Assembly (NCBI GenBank): GCA_031216915.1
Contig: CM062293.1
Span: forward strand, 155,380,285-155,444,284
Source of the DNA: Pictodentalium vernedei
Lineage: Eukaryota; Mollusca; Scaphopoda; Dentaliida; Dentaliidae
DNA length: 64,000 bases
Direction of reading: 5' to 3'
Within the stretch, counting starts at the first letter, position 1, and each line of letters begins with the position of its first letter. The notes beneath the pieces were generated by a model that did no database searches, was not told the DNA's origin, and saw only the letters and a list, made by a program, of their open reading frames with translations. The translations under genes and the position numbers were made by a program. This document shows, piece after piece, positions 10,956 to 22,415 of this stretch.

Positions 10956-11780
10956 ATAGACCTTAAAAATAAAGGAGTCCCCTTTCGTTTGCATTCCCTC
11001 AGGAAAGATTGTGCAGGCGGTTCTGCATCAAGCCGTTACTCAACAACATAATGATCTGATAATTGCACCACTTAAAACACAAAAATAACATAAATGATAT
11101 CACCAATTTTTAAATAGATACCACAATTATTGCTCGACTGAAAACATTTTCACGAACCGAGTTTTTCTGAAGTGACCGGTCTTGAACAGAATGTCACGTT
11201 GGTCGAGTGTGATAAAAATCTTATCACTACGAGTTATCACTCTTGATAGGGCTATTGGGTACGCAATCGTTTCTTCGAGGATTAACTCCCTTGGTATACT
11301 TACCGAGATGGTTTCACATTGCAAATATTTTCCCACAGGCGACCATTACAACATTTGTGTGAGAAAAAAATGATTGCAACATTTTAATTTTGGCATTCAA
11401 TTCTTTTTGTCAAGTACTGCCCTTAAGAGAACTTTTTCTGTTCTAAAAACTGGGTGTCTTTCAATAAATAAAAGAGATGAATGCCAGTTATGAGCAAATT
11501 TCTTTCGGAGATTCCAAACCAGTTCCAGTTCAATGGTTTATTCAACATCGTCATGTTACTAAATATAAAAAAAAAAATCAAAACCCAGAGATATAATCAT
11601 AAGTTCAGTAACGATAAGTCTTAACTTATTCTAAGGAATGATAAGTGACAATTATACTAGTAGCTGTTTATGTTGAAAGGAGATGCGGGAAAGTAGAATT
11701 TACTTTTAAGAAGCATCTCCTTTTGAATATAAAATATTTAACTCAATTCAGTTTATTTAGAATCCGGTTTATCCATCAAC
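10956..11780. other. No gene recognised; shared fragment
   Basis: Contains a segment (about 11325-11400: cgaccattacaacatttgtgtg...atgattgcaacattttaatttt) that recurs in diverged form at about 12755-12810. This suggests a low-copy dispersed repeat whose ends I cannot define. ORFs on both strands around 11127-11373 are overlapping shadows without a motif. Confidence 0.4.
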
Positions 11781-11782
11781 TC

Positions 11783-12035
11783 TTCACCCATCGCTGGCAG
11801 CAGACGACACTTGCACAATAAATTATTGAATAACTGAACATTTTCAATTTTGCCCCCCAAAACACAGCGTACAACCCCTTACTGGAACAAGCTCAATGAG
11901 CTCGCTCCAACGAGGGGCCATAAGACCTGTCTCAAAGACAAAAACTGAAAACATAATAAAATTTGAATGGAGAATTTTATATATATCGCTAGCTGGTTTT
12001 GGCCATTACGTTGGGCAAAGGGTTATACTAAAAGT
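11783..12035. mobile_element. Degenerate palindromic MITE, family 1
   Basis: Recognisable blocks in order: cagacgacacttgca, attattgaataac, a central acaagctcaatgagctcgc palindrome, and tggttttggccattacgttgggcaaagggtta. The left terminus is decayed. The 91-codon ORF at 11896-12171 is a read-through of this noncoding element. Confidence 0.6.
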
Positions 12036-13020
12036 ACAGGTAACCGAAATAAGACTGAATGACAAATTCCGGTTGCCCGACTATATTCAGAACTGTTGCA
12101 ATTTGCAGGAGAGAGCCATTAGGTATTCTCCAGCCAAACTGCAACAAAAATCCAGACAAGCAGCAAAGTAGTTAATAATAGTTATACTAATAATAATAAT
12201 AATTGGGAAATAATTTCTAAGTTAGCTAAGATATTCACTTAGCAGTGTGTCTTTGTACATTTTCTTCAAGGTAAGCAAGTTTAAGCTGGATTTTATTTCC
12301 GGCTTGAGGGAGTTCCAGAGTTTCACTCATACAATACTGTACAAAATGATTTTTTGTTGGTCCTTCTATAGTTTACAGCAAATTTTTTTACCTGACATGT
12401 TGAATGGCTGTGAGCGACTGTCTCATAATATGTGAGCAAGTTTTTTTTTTGGCAGTATACCATTTTTAGCTTTATACGTAGTTCAAGGGAATTAAACAGG
12501 ATTCAAACAAAACACACATCAATAATCATTTACATTTTTCAAGCACGAAATTCATCAAATCATCTTCTCTCTTTTATTCTTTGGAATATTCAGGAATAAT
12601 GCAAGATTTCAATAGAATACTATGCTTCTAAAGCTTTTCAAAACAATGTGTTTTTGAAGGCTGCTTAGTATCAGAGATTGCATCATTTCTGACGACGATT
12701 TTTCAAGGTGGGTAATTCACCAGATGGTAACAGCGCAAAATACTTTCCCCAAGCCGACCATTACTGCATTTGTGTGCAAATAAACATGATTGCAAAATTT
12801 TAATTTGGACATTCAAATATATTTCTCAGGGTGTCGCCCTCCAACTCCCCCCCCCCCCCCCCCCCACCACCGACCTTTTTTTCTCGGCCAAAGATATGGG
12901 ATCTGGGATTCCAGAGACTTTAGAGAGAGAGAAACCAGCCATTCTTTCAACTGAGACTGTTTACTTGAAGTTGGAATGCCCATAAAAATTGATTTTAGAT
13001 TTGTATTATTATCTCCATAA
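12036..13020. other. No gene recognised; poly-C tract
   Basis: AT-rich sequence with a run of about 18 C at 12847-12865 followed by an accacc stretch. It includes the second copy of the 11.33-kb fragment. No supported gene. Confidence 0.4.
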
Positions 13021-13021
13021 T

Positions 13022-13245
13022 ATTTATTTATTTATTGATGTTTAAGGTCATGTTTCGACCCAGTGGCTAATCGTGAAAGAAACATGTTTATAAAGTCAAG
13101 TCCAGCCAGTCATTTGTACCCATGCCGCCCATTTTAGAGGACTTCCACCTCATGCACTTGTTACCAGGTCCTGTTTTACCAGTAAAACAGAGCTTGTTTA
13201 CCACAATAAACAAGCACTGCTTCACTTCCCGGGGTTCCCATGTGG
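13022..13245 (-). mobile_element. SINE, family B
   Basis: Reversed tail (TATTTATTTATTTATT) followed by gatgtttaaggtcatgtt, ggctaatcgtgaaag, cccattttagaggacttcc, ggtcctgttttaccagtaaa and the small hairpin cttgtttaccac/aataaacaag. It closes with ttcccggggttcccatgtgg. Same order as the copies at 4735, 21565, 33285 and 45374. Confidence 0.65.
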
Positions 13246-13584
13246 AATTCTCTAATTCAAAATCAGGCTAGCACAAATTGGGAAAACAATCATTTTGTTT
13301 GCCCATCGTTCACCTAAAAGAAAATAGGACAACCGATTTTTTGCTCACTTAGATTATTCAGCTGCAGATAAATGGTGAGAAAACTTGATAAAACTGTCAT
13401 TGGTATTCTCCCAGAAAAAATGATTATACTGACCATAAAACCTTGAAGATTTGCTGTGATTTAATATACAGGCGGAAAGCACACATCAAGCCCTTCCCAC
13501 CAGGTGTATTACAACACTTTAGATCGGCTTGATGACTGAAACTCCTGAAAAACCTGCAATATTATTTGAGGAGTACCTTAATAG

Positions 13585-13587
13585 ATC

Positions 13588-13619
<32 letters not shown>

Positions 13620-13641
13620 TTGGGGGTTGGGGGGGGGGGGG
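13585..13641. repeat. Poly-G tract (two long G runs)
   Basis: Two runs, one of about 22 G and one of about 12 G, separated by attgggggttg. With neighbouring Gs this could form G-quadruplexes. The 64-codon ORF across it is an artefact of the tract (poly-Gly). Confidence 0.8.
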
Positions 13642-13741
13642 TGTCATTGTAGTTCGAAGTGAGAGCAAAGGCACCTGGGTTGAGGGAATAAAACTGGAAA
13701 AGGTGGGAAAAGAGGGTACCTAATGTGCAGCTGAGGAGTCA

Positions 13742-14012
13742 AGAGATCCTGAAACCAAGCCTGAAAATAAGCAATCTGTCATTTGCAAAGTGAGGTCACA
13801 GAGGGTGAATTTGCTGATGCTATCCCATATAGCATGTCAATTTATCCTCTAGGTATCTCTTTCTGTTTAGGTTTGAGACCTTGATTCAGATTGAGGTTCA
13901 CAGAGGGTGCTGTGCTGGGTAGCATCATCAAATTCACCTTCTGGGGACCTCATTTTGCAGATGACAGTCTGCTTATTTTCTGGCTTGCCTGGAACATTTC
14001 ATATTAGAATGG
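13742..14012. mobile_element. MITE, family 2 (long TIRs ending in AAATAAGCA)
   Basis: Terminal blocks gcctgaaaataagcaatctgtcat...gtgaggtcacagagggtgaat and, inverted at the other end, attcaccttctggggacctcat...gacagtctgcttattttctggc. TIRs of about 70 bp enclose about 130 bp. The same structure recurs at 22130 and 60350. No ORF. Confidence 0.7.
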
Positions 14013-14399
14013 TCCAAATACATGCCTGGTAGAATAAGACTCACTGAAAGACTAATGGACGAATTGGATGAAAACATGAGATATAAGTGGATGACGGGTC
14101 AGATGAGAGAAAGGGTCAATATTCTAGTTGGGAAGAAAATGCCAATGTCGGGAATTATAAAACAAAAGTTTGTTTCTGAATGCTGGGAGATTGCGGGGGG
14201 TGGGGGTAACAGAAGTACCAGGTGGGCACAGGATTGATGTAGAGGACCCTAACATATTAGCATAAGTCTGACCAGCAATGGTGAACCTATCAGTTTAACT
14301 TTTACATTTCTCTTCCTTCAAAAACCTGAAAATGAGTTGCCTGAAAAAGTTAACTAGAACGGTGTCATTTGTATGCAAAGCACCCTAAGGTGTATCCCC

Positions 14400-16346
14400 G
14401 CATTCTCAGTTTGCCATCACGATGGTGATAAATCAATTCACATTCTCTAACGACAAAAATGGCTCTACTGGCGCTACAGGGGGGCAGGATAAAAAATCCT
14501 AAACCTTTATGCACATCTAGAGACCCTAACTGAACATATGAACACACTTTCAATGGTTCGAATTAAATCCCCTTTAAACCACAAAAGTGGCACCACAGGC
14601 ACTACACGAATAAAAAAAAAAAACGGAACTTTTTTTTATATCTATAGACTTTATGAAAACACATTCAACGTTTGACTTAAAACCCCAAGGAGCCTTTTAC
14701 AGAAACAGATTTTCTAACGAAAAGGTGGTGCAACGAGTGCCTCATGGGGTGAATAAAAAGTCCGAAACCTTTATGCACATCTAGACACCCTACCAGAACA
14801 TTTGAATATACTTTCAACGTTTCGAATTAAAACTCTTAGGAGCCGTTTGCCGGAAACCGATTCTTTAACGACAAAAGTGGCGCTACGGGCACCACTTGGG
14901 GCCGAATAAAAAATCAGAAGCCTTTATGCACATGTATCTAGAGACACTACTGGAGCATATGAACACACTTTCAACGTTTCAAATTAAAACTCCTAGAAAC
15001 CTTTCGCCGGAAACCGATTCTCTAACGACAAAAGTGGCGCTACAGGGGCCATATGGGACCGAATAAAAAGTCCGAAACCTTTATGCACATCTACAGACCC
15101 CACCGGAACATATGAACACACTTTCAACGTTTTGAATTAAATCCCCTAGGAGCCTTTTGCCGGAAACCTATTCTGTAAGAACAAAAGTGATGTTCTGGCC
15201 ACCACATGGGGCCGAATAAAAAATACGAAACCTTTACGCACATCAACAGACACTACCTGAACATATGAACACAGTTTCAACGTATCGACTTAAAACCTCT
15301 AGGAGCTTTTGCCGGAAACCGATTCTCTAACGACAAAAGTGGCGCTACGCGCACCACATGGGGTCAAATAAAAAATCCGAAACCTTATTCACATCTAGAG
15401 ACCCAACCGGAATATACGAACACACTTTCAACGTTTCCAATTGAAACCCCTAGGAGCCTTTCGTGGAAAACCGATTCTCTAACGACAAAAGTGGCGCTAC
15501 GGGCACCACATGGGGAAGAATAAAAAATCTGAAACCTTCATGCGCATCTAAAGACCCTACCTGAACATATGAACACACTTTCAACGTTTCGAATTAAAAC
15601 CCTTAGGAGCCTTTTGCCGGAAACCTATTCTCTAACGACAAAGGTGATGCTACGGCCACCACATGGGGGCCGAATAAAAAATACGAAACCTTTACGCACA
15701 TCTACAGACCCTACCTGAACATATGAACACAGTTTCAACGTTTCGACTTAAAACCTCTAGGAGCTTTTGCCGGAAACCGATTCTCTAACGACAAAAGTGG
15801 CGCTACGGGCACCACATGGGGTCAAATAAAAAATCCGAAACCTTATTCACATCTAGAGACCCAACCGGAATATATGAACACACTTTCAACGTTTCCAATT
15901 GAAACCCCTAGGAGCCTTTCGCCGAAAACCGATTCTCTAACGACAAAAGTGGCGATACGGGCACCACATGGGGAAGAATAAAAAATCTGAAACCTTTATG
16001 CGCATCTAAAGACCCTACCTGAACATATGAACACACTTTCAACGTTTCGAATTAAAACCCTTAGGAGCCTTTAACCGGAAACCGTTTCTAAAACAACAAA
16101 AGTGGCACTATGGGCACCACATGGGGGCGATTAAAAAATCCAACACCTTTATGTACATCTAGAGACCTTACCGGAACATATGAACACACTTTCAACGTTT
16201 CGATTTAAAACCCCTAGCAGCCTTTCGCCAGAAACCGATTTTCTAACGACAAAAGTGTCGCAACCGGCACCACATCGATCCGAATAAAAAATCTGAAACT
16301 TTTTTGCACATTTTGAGACTCTACTGGAACATATGAACACACTTTC
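14400..16346. repeat. ~154-bp tandem array, about 13 units
   Basis: Each unit carries 'cctttatgcacatctagaga', 'aacatatgaacacactttca', 'acgtttcgaattaaaac', 'cctaggagcctt', 'ccgattctctaacgacaaaa' and 'gtggcgctacgggcaccac'. The cacatcta phrase recurs at intervals of about 150-156 bp between 14510 and 16305. Divergence is moderate. The block 15240-15540 closely matches 15695-16000, indicating local amplification of three-unit blocks. Noncoding on both strands. Confidence 0.85.
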
Positions 16347-16357
16347 AAGAACCGAAA

Positions 16358-16580
16358 ATTATAAATTCAAAGTAATTTGTATATTTTTTATACTTACCAA
16401 TGGCCCAGACTAGCTGGTGCTAACACAAAAAATAATCCAGGTCCAAACACAAATTTTGCCCCCAATACCCAAAATTTGCATGCAAAACGAAAATTGAATG
16501 TCCTATCTGGTCCTCCATACTTTTGCGAACTACGCATGCGCAGTATCCAGGAAGACACCGAAATTGGCGCTAATCATCAT
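16358..16580 (-). repeat. DIRS element 1 terminal inverted repeat (3' copy)
   Basis: It is homologous to the terminal repeats of element 2: ccaatggcccagactagctggtgcta, ccaaacacaaattttgccccc, atttgcatgcaaaac, ctacgcatgcgcagt and ccgaaattggcgc in the same order. The partner repeat at the 5' end is missing because of the truncation. Confidence 0.8.
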
Positions 16581-16655
16581 TCTTTCTAAAATTGCCTGTT
16601 AAATGTTGTAAACAGCGGGGAGGTATGAGTGCCCACTCATAGGAGGGCCATACCC

Positions 16656-16743
16656 GTCTGGGCCATTGGAAAGTATAAAAAATATACAAATTATTTTGAA
16701 TTTATAATATTTTTATACAACAACCAATGGCCCAGACTAGCTG
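16656..16743 (-). repeat. DIRS element 1 internal complementary region (ICR)
   Basis: The first half (from gtctgggccattgg to gaatttataat) is the reverse complement of the element's outer end at 16358-16410, with a few mismatches. The second half (atttttatac...ccaatggcccagactagctg) resembles the ICR half that in element 2 matches the 5' outer end. The ICR therefore preserves a record of the lost 5' terminus. DIRS ICRs are thought to template the joining of the ends of the circular intermediate. Confidence 0.75.
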
Positions 16744-17350
16744 AATCGTAAAAAGGCTGGAGGGCCTAGGACATAAAGGAAAATCCTATTACTCAATCAC
16801 TTCATAAAGGATATCTCCTACAGGAGAATAGGAGAGAAAGGAATTATATATGTCTTTCTCCTTTACGAGAAACGAGAAATACATAACACCTACAATATAA
16901 TTGAGTATTACATAATATATAATTCTCCATTTAATGCCAGCATAACCCATTATGCTAATTCGGTGAAGGGAATCCAATATATAAAGAGAGTCCAGAGAAT
17001 GAGACTCTTTATACTCATTTAAGTGTCCGAAGATTGCATATTAACGCCCGTTTGACACGTGACATATACAAATACTTCACAGTGAGCTACACTTTAAAAA
17101 CAATACATAAACGAGACATATTATTTGCTTCACACCGAGCTACACATTAAAACCATCCCAGTACCGACCCGGAGCTTCTGACACCGGAGGAGGTCTTCCC
17201 TTGCTTTTCACTATAAACCCAGATGATCATAAGGGGAAAAACCGTTCCCCCCTTCACTTGTTCTGAGGTACGTGACCACAGAACGAAGAGGGCAGCGGAA
17301 CAGCGTCACTGCTGGAACGGGCTGCCTAAATAACTATAGATGTATTCATT

Positions 17351-18500
17351 TTAGTGGACGACGTTCTGAGCAACAGAAAGAGGACCTAAACATCTAAGGT
17401 CACCGGAGATGGACTCTAAATTTCTAAGGTAAAACTTGGTAAATGTGGAGGGTTGTGTCCAGTACGCAGCCTTCATGAGATCAGTAATGGCTATACTGTA
17501 AGAATAAGCCCAGGAAGTGGACAGCCCTCTAACTCCATGCGCTGATATCTTATTTACAGAACGCTGATCTGAAGATAGATTTTCATGGGCATTGCGTATT
17601 GCTAACTGAATCCATCTAGCTATAGAATGAACAGAAATATCTCTTCTGTTAGGAAATAAAGAAAGAAGCGTTTCCTTCCTTTTCTTATAAACTCTGATCT
17701 GCGCTAGTATATGGGCATAGCCCTGACTGGACACAGCAGAGGTCTACGGTTGTCCATAGACGGCAGAGCTTTAATGGTAATAGGCTCAGGCCGTTTATCT
17801 GGAGCCTGATTCTTAGCCAAAAATCCCACTTCTGTAGTTAAAGTAATGGTATTACCCACACTACGATAGTGAGATTCGTCAACAGATAAAGCATGAAGTT
17901 CACTAACTCTTCTAACAGATGCAAAGGCTAAGAGAAATGCCGTTTTATAGGTCAAGAATTTGAACTCTACAACGTCCAACGGCTCAAACGGAGCTTCTTT
18001 AAGCTTCAACAGAACCCAAGCCAAATTCCACTTAGGAATTAATCTGAGGGTTCTAAGTCTATTGATAGAGAAATATCTAACCAGTTTGGATAATGAAGCA
18101 TTAGATCTAATTGCCAAGTTATCATGAGCATATAAGTGTCTGATAACATAGACCGATAACCCTTAATAGTGACGGGCTGTAGTTTGAGATCGTCAAACAA
18201 GTAGACCAGAAAGTTGGCAATATCCGGTATGGAAGGATGATATACGTCTGTCGACTGACCCTTACACCAACGGAAGAAAACCTCCCACTTCGCTGCGTAA
18301 TTCAGCGAAGAGGAGGACCTCCTGCAGTTAGAAATTGCGTCTACTGCTCGTCCTGTAAATTGCTTGCCGTGCAAGAAGGACCGCACACCTGAAACACGTG
18401 AAGGTTGTGATGCAGTGTGTGTGACTTCCCCTGATAAAGAAGGTCCTCTCGCGGAGGATGCTTCCGGGGAACGTCCCATAACAGACACCCGAGAAGATTG
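17351..18500 (-). pseudogene. Tyrosine recombinase, DIRS element 1 (frameshifted)
   Basis: Homologous to the element 2 recombinase across its length. The N-terminal part contains AISNCRRSSSSLNYAAKW and NFLVYLFDDLKLQPVTIKGY. A one-base deletion near 18120-18130 shifts the frame before the SLSKLVRYFSINR block. The catalytic box I Arg lies in ASVRRVSELHAL, the HxxR motif in SAHGVRGL, and the nucleophile Tyr in FTKFYLRN. A TAG at 17704-17706 and a small deletion near 17660 (about 4 nt relative to element 2) break the frame between box I and HxxR. The start codon used in element 2 is ACG here. In the family this enzyme integrates a circular cDNA without making target-site duplications. Catalytic residues survive, but no single frame links them. 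Confidence 0.85.
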
Positions 18501-20290
18501 ATCCGCGTTTTCTGTGATGACAGAGGTGCTACTAGAAGAATTTTGCAACGAGACTGTTTGATCTTTAACAGAATCTGCTGAATCAACGGAGTTGGAGGAT
18601 ACGCATATTCTATCATTCCGTCCCATGAGATTGACAGAGCGCCTACTGCGTAAGCTCGATGGTCTGGACATGGCGACACGTACGTCTGTAACTGATTGTT
18701 CAGATGCGTCACGAACAGATCTATCATGGGTCGATCCCACTGGTAGCAAATCTGTCTGAATACATGCTTGTTGAGCGTCCACTCCGATGGCAACAGGCGG
18801 CCTTTCCGAAATAGTGAGTCTGCTATTACGTTCAGACGACCCGGTATATGACGGACAGAGAGTTGAACATGATGATTCACGACACACAGGAGAATTTTTT
18901 TCCGTTAGTTCGCATAACGGAATCGAATGAGTGCCGCCCTGGTGCCTGATATACGCTACGACTGTCGAGTTGTCAGACAATATCTGAACATGAGCGTCTG
19001 CTAGAATGTGAATCCAATGTTGTAGCGCTAACCATATTGACATCGTCCCCTTGATGTTTATGTGTTTTTCTAGGAACCGAGGGTCCCAAAGACCCTGACA
19101 CTTCAAGTCTGTCGGGCTCAGGGTCGCGCCCAACCCGTTTGACTCGCATCCATTATAATCGTGAAAGCCGAATCCGGCAGTTGCAGCGGAACTCCCTGAG
19201 TTAACCACTGAAGATCTGCCCAAATCTGGGCCTTTTGTTTTACTTGGTCCGTTAAAACAATACTGGTCTCGAGCGAATGCGTCTTCACACTCCAGTTCTG
19301 AGTAAAGAATATCTGGAGGGGATGTGTGTGCAGACGGCCCATCGGAATAAGATCCGCAGTCGCTGTGCAGAGCACCATCAGTCGCATGAATTCCCTCGCT
19401 GTTAATGCGTCTGAGTGTAGACAAAAGCGAGCATAACAACTGACTAATTTCGCTCTGGGTAACGGCTGACGAACCAGATTGTTGTGACTCTCGAAGTTCA
19501 TTCCCAAGTGAATGAACGACTTGGACGGAGCTAGATCCGACTTTTTCTCGTTTACGATGAAGCCGAGACATCGGAGCAATAGAAGCAAACTCTGAACATC
19601 GTTCTGAAGAATAAGTTTGTTGCCGTATCTCTGAAGAATGTCGTCCAAGTAAGCCGACGTTACTGCAGACGAATGAGCTCGGAAGTGTGACATTACCGAG
19701 TTCATTATTCGAGTGAAGGCCCAGGGAGCCAGGATCAGCCCGAAGCACATCGCTCGGAACTGATACGCTTTCCCTTGTACGGCTAAGCGCAGGTACTTTC
19801 TGAATGCCGGATGTACCAGGACATGAAAGTACGCATCCTTTAGATCTATGCTTGCCGCATAGTCGTTCACTCGAATGCTCGCTCTTACCGACCGAATAGT
19901 CTGCATATAGAACTTCGGAGCCACGATAAGCTTGTTTATCCAGCTCCAGTCTATTACCGGTCGGAACGAGCCGTCTGGCTTCGGCACGAGGAACAGGTGA
20001 CTGTAGAAACCTTGATAATTTTGATTCTAGACGACCTCTATTGCTTCCTTTGATAAGAGAGCTTGTACCTTCGCTATGAGAGACTCTCTTTTGCAAGGAT
20101 TTGATGGAAGATTTGTCCAGCGCGGACATCTTGTTAGTGGTGGTTTCGCTCGGAATGTTAGCCGTATGCCGTCCGAGACTACACTTCTCACCCACGGGTC
20201 TTCCGTAATTGTTATCCAGTTTTCGCGAACCTTGATAACCTTCCGCCAACTGGCAAGCAATAGAGGTCCTGACCATCACCTGTACGATCT
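18341..20290 (-). pseudogene. Reverse transcriptase-RNase H, DIRS element 1 (disrupted)
   Basis: The RT core is intact from VPKPDGSFRPVIDWSWIN through motif A (SIDLKDAYFHV) to the YLDD box in SAYLDDILQRYGN. Lesions relative to element 2: a TAG at 20027-20029 just before the RT core; a one-base deletion near 19125-19140 at the start of RNase H (DASQTGW); and an extra A in an A run at about 18894-18901. The RNase H residues of HINIKGTMS and QILSDNSTVV fall in a second frame, and HIPGRLNVIADSL returns to the first. The family makes cDNA from the element RNA in a complex with Gag. A 746-codon ORF across 18039-20279 is a patchwork of correct and shadow frames and is not a real protein. Confidence 0.87.
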
Positions 20291-21235
20291 GCGAGGCTTA
20301 CGGGAGGAGAAACCACATCCTCCCCACGAAGAGCCTCGATCCGTCGGCTTAGGGGCGTCTGACCGGTAGTCTCGATCAGACCTACGCCCCTTTCTCGAGC
20401 CGCTGTATTGACGACCTCCAGAGTAACTATAGGAGGGTTTCCTATACCCTCGTGAGGAGTCCTCTTTTGACGATTTCTGTCTGGGACGTCCTCCTTTACT
20501 CTTTTTTGCTGACGCAGGTCGATGAGACGCCGACTTTAGAAGCAGAGTATTAGATGCTTTCTTAGTAGCCTGGTCATAAATCAGAGAAAGCCTGTCGTCA
20601 AATATAGTAGTTCCGGAAATCAGAGCTACTCGGAGAGAGTTTTTCACCTTGTCATCTATCAAGGATGACGACGCAAGGGCACCATCACGTCTGATTAATT
20701 CCAAATTAGTCACTGTTAAGGCGGAGTTATACTGGTAGACATAATTGTCCTGGAAAGAACTCTAAAGAGAGGTATGAACGTCCTCAAATTCCTTCCCGTT
20801 GAGACGTTGCGCCGTAGCTCTTGTAAGGTGATCTGCGTAAGACATAGCGTCCAAATTCGCTCTATTTGAAGAAATTGCCGTCTCAATTGTGTCCGAGCGA
20901 ATTGTGAATGACACAGGCAAGGATACCTCTAGATACTCGGCCTGCTTATCCAAACGCAGAGGAACTCTCTGGACATCTTCCCCGACCGTTTTAAATGAAC
21001 GTGGTCCAAGAAAGGGAAAATTTATGGAAGATGATGATAAGAAACCGCCTTTCTTCTTCCCACTGGAGAGCTTAAATATGGCGTCGTCTAAATGGCCGAA
21101 GGCCAGCGACACCTGCCTAGATTGACCCGGAAAAGATAGGGCCTCCTCCTTTGTCCGGATAAAGTCTGCGTCCAACGACGCCAACTGTTTCTTTCTAGTC
21201 GTCGCAGCATTCTGATTCGCAGGAAGAAATTCAGG
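20276..21235 (-). pseudogene. Gag-like protein, C-terminal part, DIRS element 1
   Basis: Aligns with the last ~270 residues of the element 2 Gag: ASLDADF, FGHLDDAIFKL, GGFLSSSSINFPFLG, DLT-type SYADHLTRA, QRLNGKEFEDV, NSALTVTNLELIRRD, VKNSLRVAL and a C-terminal Arg/Ser/Gly-rich basic tail. A TAG at 20762-20764 interrupts it. The first residues of the 166-codon ORF (MHEGFGIYYPEF) are encoded by the adjoining 154-bp array, not by gag, so that ATG is not a real start. The basic tail is probably nucleic-acid binding, as in other retroelement Gags. Confidence 0.75.
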
Positions 21236-21375
21236 GTAATAAATTCCGAAACCTTCATGCACATCTCGAGTTGCTACCTGAACACATTAGCAGAGTTTAA
21301 ACGTTTCGAATTGAATACCCTAGGAGCCTTTTCAGGGTGTGACGTACGGACGGACGGATTTTTGAAAATGCGGGG
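21236..21375. repeat. 154-bp array unit and terminal motif on the far side of DIRS element 1
   Basis: aaattccgaaaccttcatgc, acatctcgag, tttaaacgtttcgaatt and ccctaggagcctttt reproduce the array unit order seen left of 16346. They are followed by the GACGTACGGACGGACGG run and gcggggataataaa. This places the DIRS insertion inside the array. Confidence 0.8.
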
Positions 21376-21564
21376 ATAATAAAGCCTCTTTTCAAATCGC
21401 ATTATATTCTAATTGTACAGGCATGCAAAATCGTGGTGGCCATACTTAAAATGAATATGAATGCATTGTTCAAAGATATGCAGGAGTAGTTATTGTCAAA
21501 CACAAGTCTGCTGAGAAAATAAGTGGGCCACGAGTACAACAAACTGTGGGCTATTCATGCCATA
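21376..21564. other. No gene recognised
   Basis: Short spacer between the array element and SINE family B copies; AT-rich, no ORF of note. Confidence 0.4.
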
Positions 21565-21945
21565 TTTTATTTATTTATTTATTGGTGTTTAAACTTACAG
21601 TCAGCATCTATAGACATATCCTGACTACAGATTAGGTGCAAAGTAAAGTTTAGCCAATCGTTTATACCTGCCCATTTTAGAGGACTTCCAACCCAGGGGT
21701 TGGTTACCAGGTCCTATTTAACAAATATTTATTTAGTGGTGTTTAAGATCACTTTCAGCATCTCTGGCTTTCTTATGACCACAACAGAGGGATGAAGTCA
21801 AGTTTAGCCAGTCATTTATACCTGTGCTTCCCACTTTGGAAGACTTCTGACATTGGTTCCAGGTCCTATTTTACCAGTAAAGCAGAAGTTGTTTACCACA
21901 GTAAACAAGAATTGCTCAACTTCCCTGGGTTCCCACAGGGATACT
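21565..21945 (-). mobile_element. Two SINE family B copies, one interrupting the other
   Basis: The first copy (about 21565-21720) runs from the TTTATTTATTTATT tail through cccattttagaggacttcc to ccaggtcctattt, where a second tail begins (atttatttagtggtgtttaag). The second copy (about 21722-21945) continues through ggtcctattttaccagtaaa, a gtttaccacagtaaac hairpin and ttccctgggttcccacaggg. The tail at the junction indicates that the second inserted into or next to the first. Confidence 0.65.
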
Positions 21946-22124
21946 TGTAATGTGAACTTGTCAACAACAGAAAAAAAGCACTGCTCCATTTTCTGTGATT
22001 CCCATAGGAGCACATATTGTTGTACAATGTCAAATATTGAATGCACATATGCAAGGGCTGACATAAAGCTTGTCGAGTTCAACCCTTTGCCAAACAAGCC
22101 TAGAAATCGGACTATTATTATCTT

Positions 22125-22415
22125 CCCATAGTGTGTGGGTGGGACCCAAGCTGGAAAATAAGCAGGCTGTCATCTGCAAAATGAGGACACCAGAGGGTAA
22201 ATTTAGTGATGCTACCCTGCATAGCAGGGTAGCATCACTAAATTTACTCTCTGTGAACCTCAATCTGAAACAGGGTCTCAAAACTAAACAGAAAAAGGTA
22301 CCCACAGGATAAATTGGCCCACTCTATGGGATAGCATCATCAAATTCACCCTCTGGGAAACTCATTCTGCAAATGTCAGCCTGCTTATTTTCAGGCCTGG
22401 TGGGATCAACCAAGG
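22125..22415. mobile_element. MITE, family 2
   Basis: Ends gctggaaaataagcaggctgtcatctgcaaaatgagg and, inverted, ctcattctgcaaatgtcagcctgcttattttcaggcc. An internal perfect palindrome gtgatgctaccctgcatagc... (33 bp, at about 22207-22240) is unique to this copy and, with substitutions, the 60350 copy. Confidence 0.75.

Larger units (their letters stand above)
16358..21235 (-). mobile_element. DIRS-like tyrosine-recombinase retrotransposon, element 1 (5'-truncated, decayed)
   Basis: Minus-strand element. Reading leftward from 21235 it contains part of gag, RT-RNase H, tyrosine recombinase, an internal complementary region and one terminal repeat ending near 16358. The 5' terminal repeat, 5' leader and roughly the first 390 gag codons are absent. 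At 21235 the sequence changes abruptly to a unit of the surrounding 154-bp array. It shares domain order with element 2 but differs at many residues and in its terminal motif (ggccattgg versus ggtcattgg), so it is a separate subfamily. It carries at least three nonsense codons and four frameshifts and cannot be autonomous. Confidence 0.88.
14353..21375. mobile_element. Hairpin-terminated array element, family TATCCCCGCATT, interrupted by DIRS element 1
   Basis: The left end reads ACTAGA (14353), a small caccctaaggtg hairpin (14381-14392), then tatccccgcatt (14393-14404). The right end reads gacgtacggacggacgg (about 21342-21358), then aatgcggggata followed by ataaag (about 21364-21375). The last motif is the exact inverse of the left inner motif. 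The 154-bp array fills 14.4-16.35 kb, and one more unit reappears at 21237-21330 after the DIRS insertion. So the whole span is best read as one ancestral element split by a retrotransposon. No ORF is conserved among the units. Confidence 0.68.

Noticed and set aside
13529-13723. Gly-rich ORF
   Set aside because: Created entirely by poly-G tracts.
14400-16346. Regularly spaced repeats considered as a CRISPR array
   Set aside because: Units of ~154 bp are homologous along their whole length, with no unique spacers, and the DNA is from an animal.
18039-20279. 746-codon minus-strand ORF
   Set aside because: Only parts of it (RNase H middle, recombinase N-terminus) are in the correct frame. The rest is the shadow of RT, which has its YLDD motif in another frame. 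It is an accident of frameshifts.
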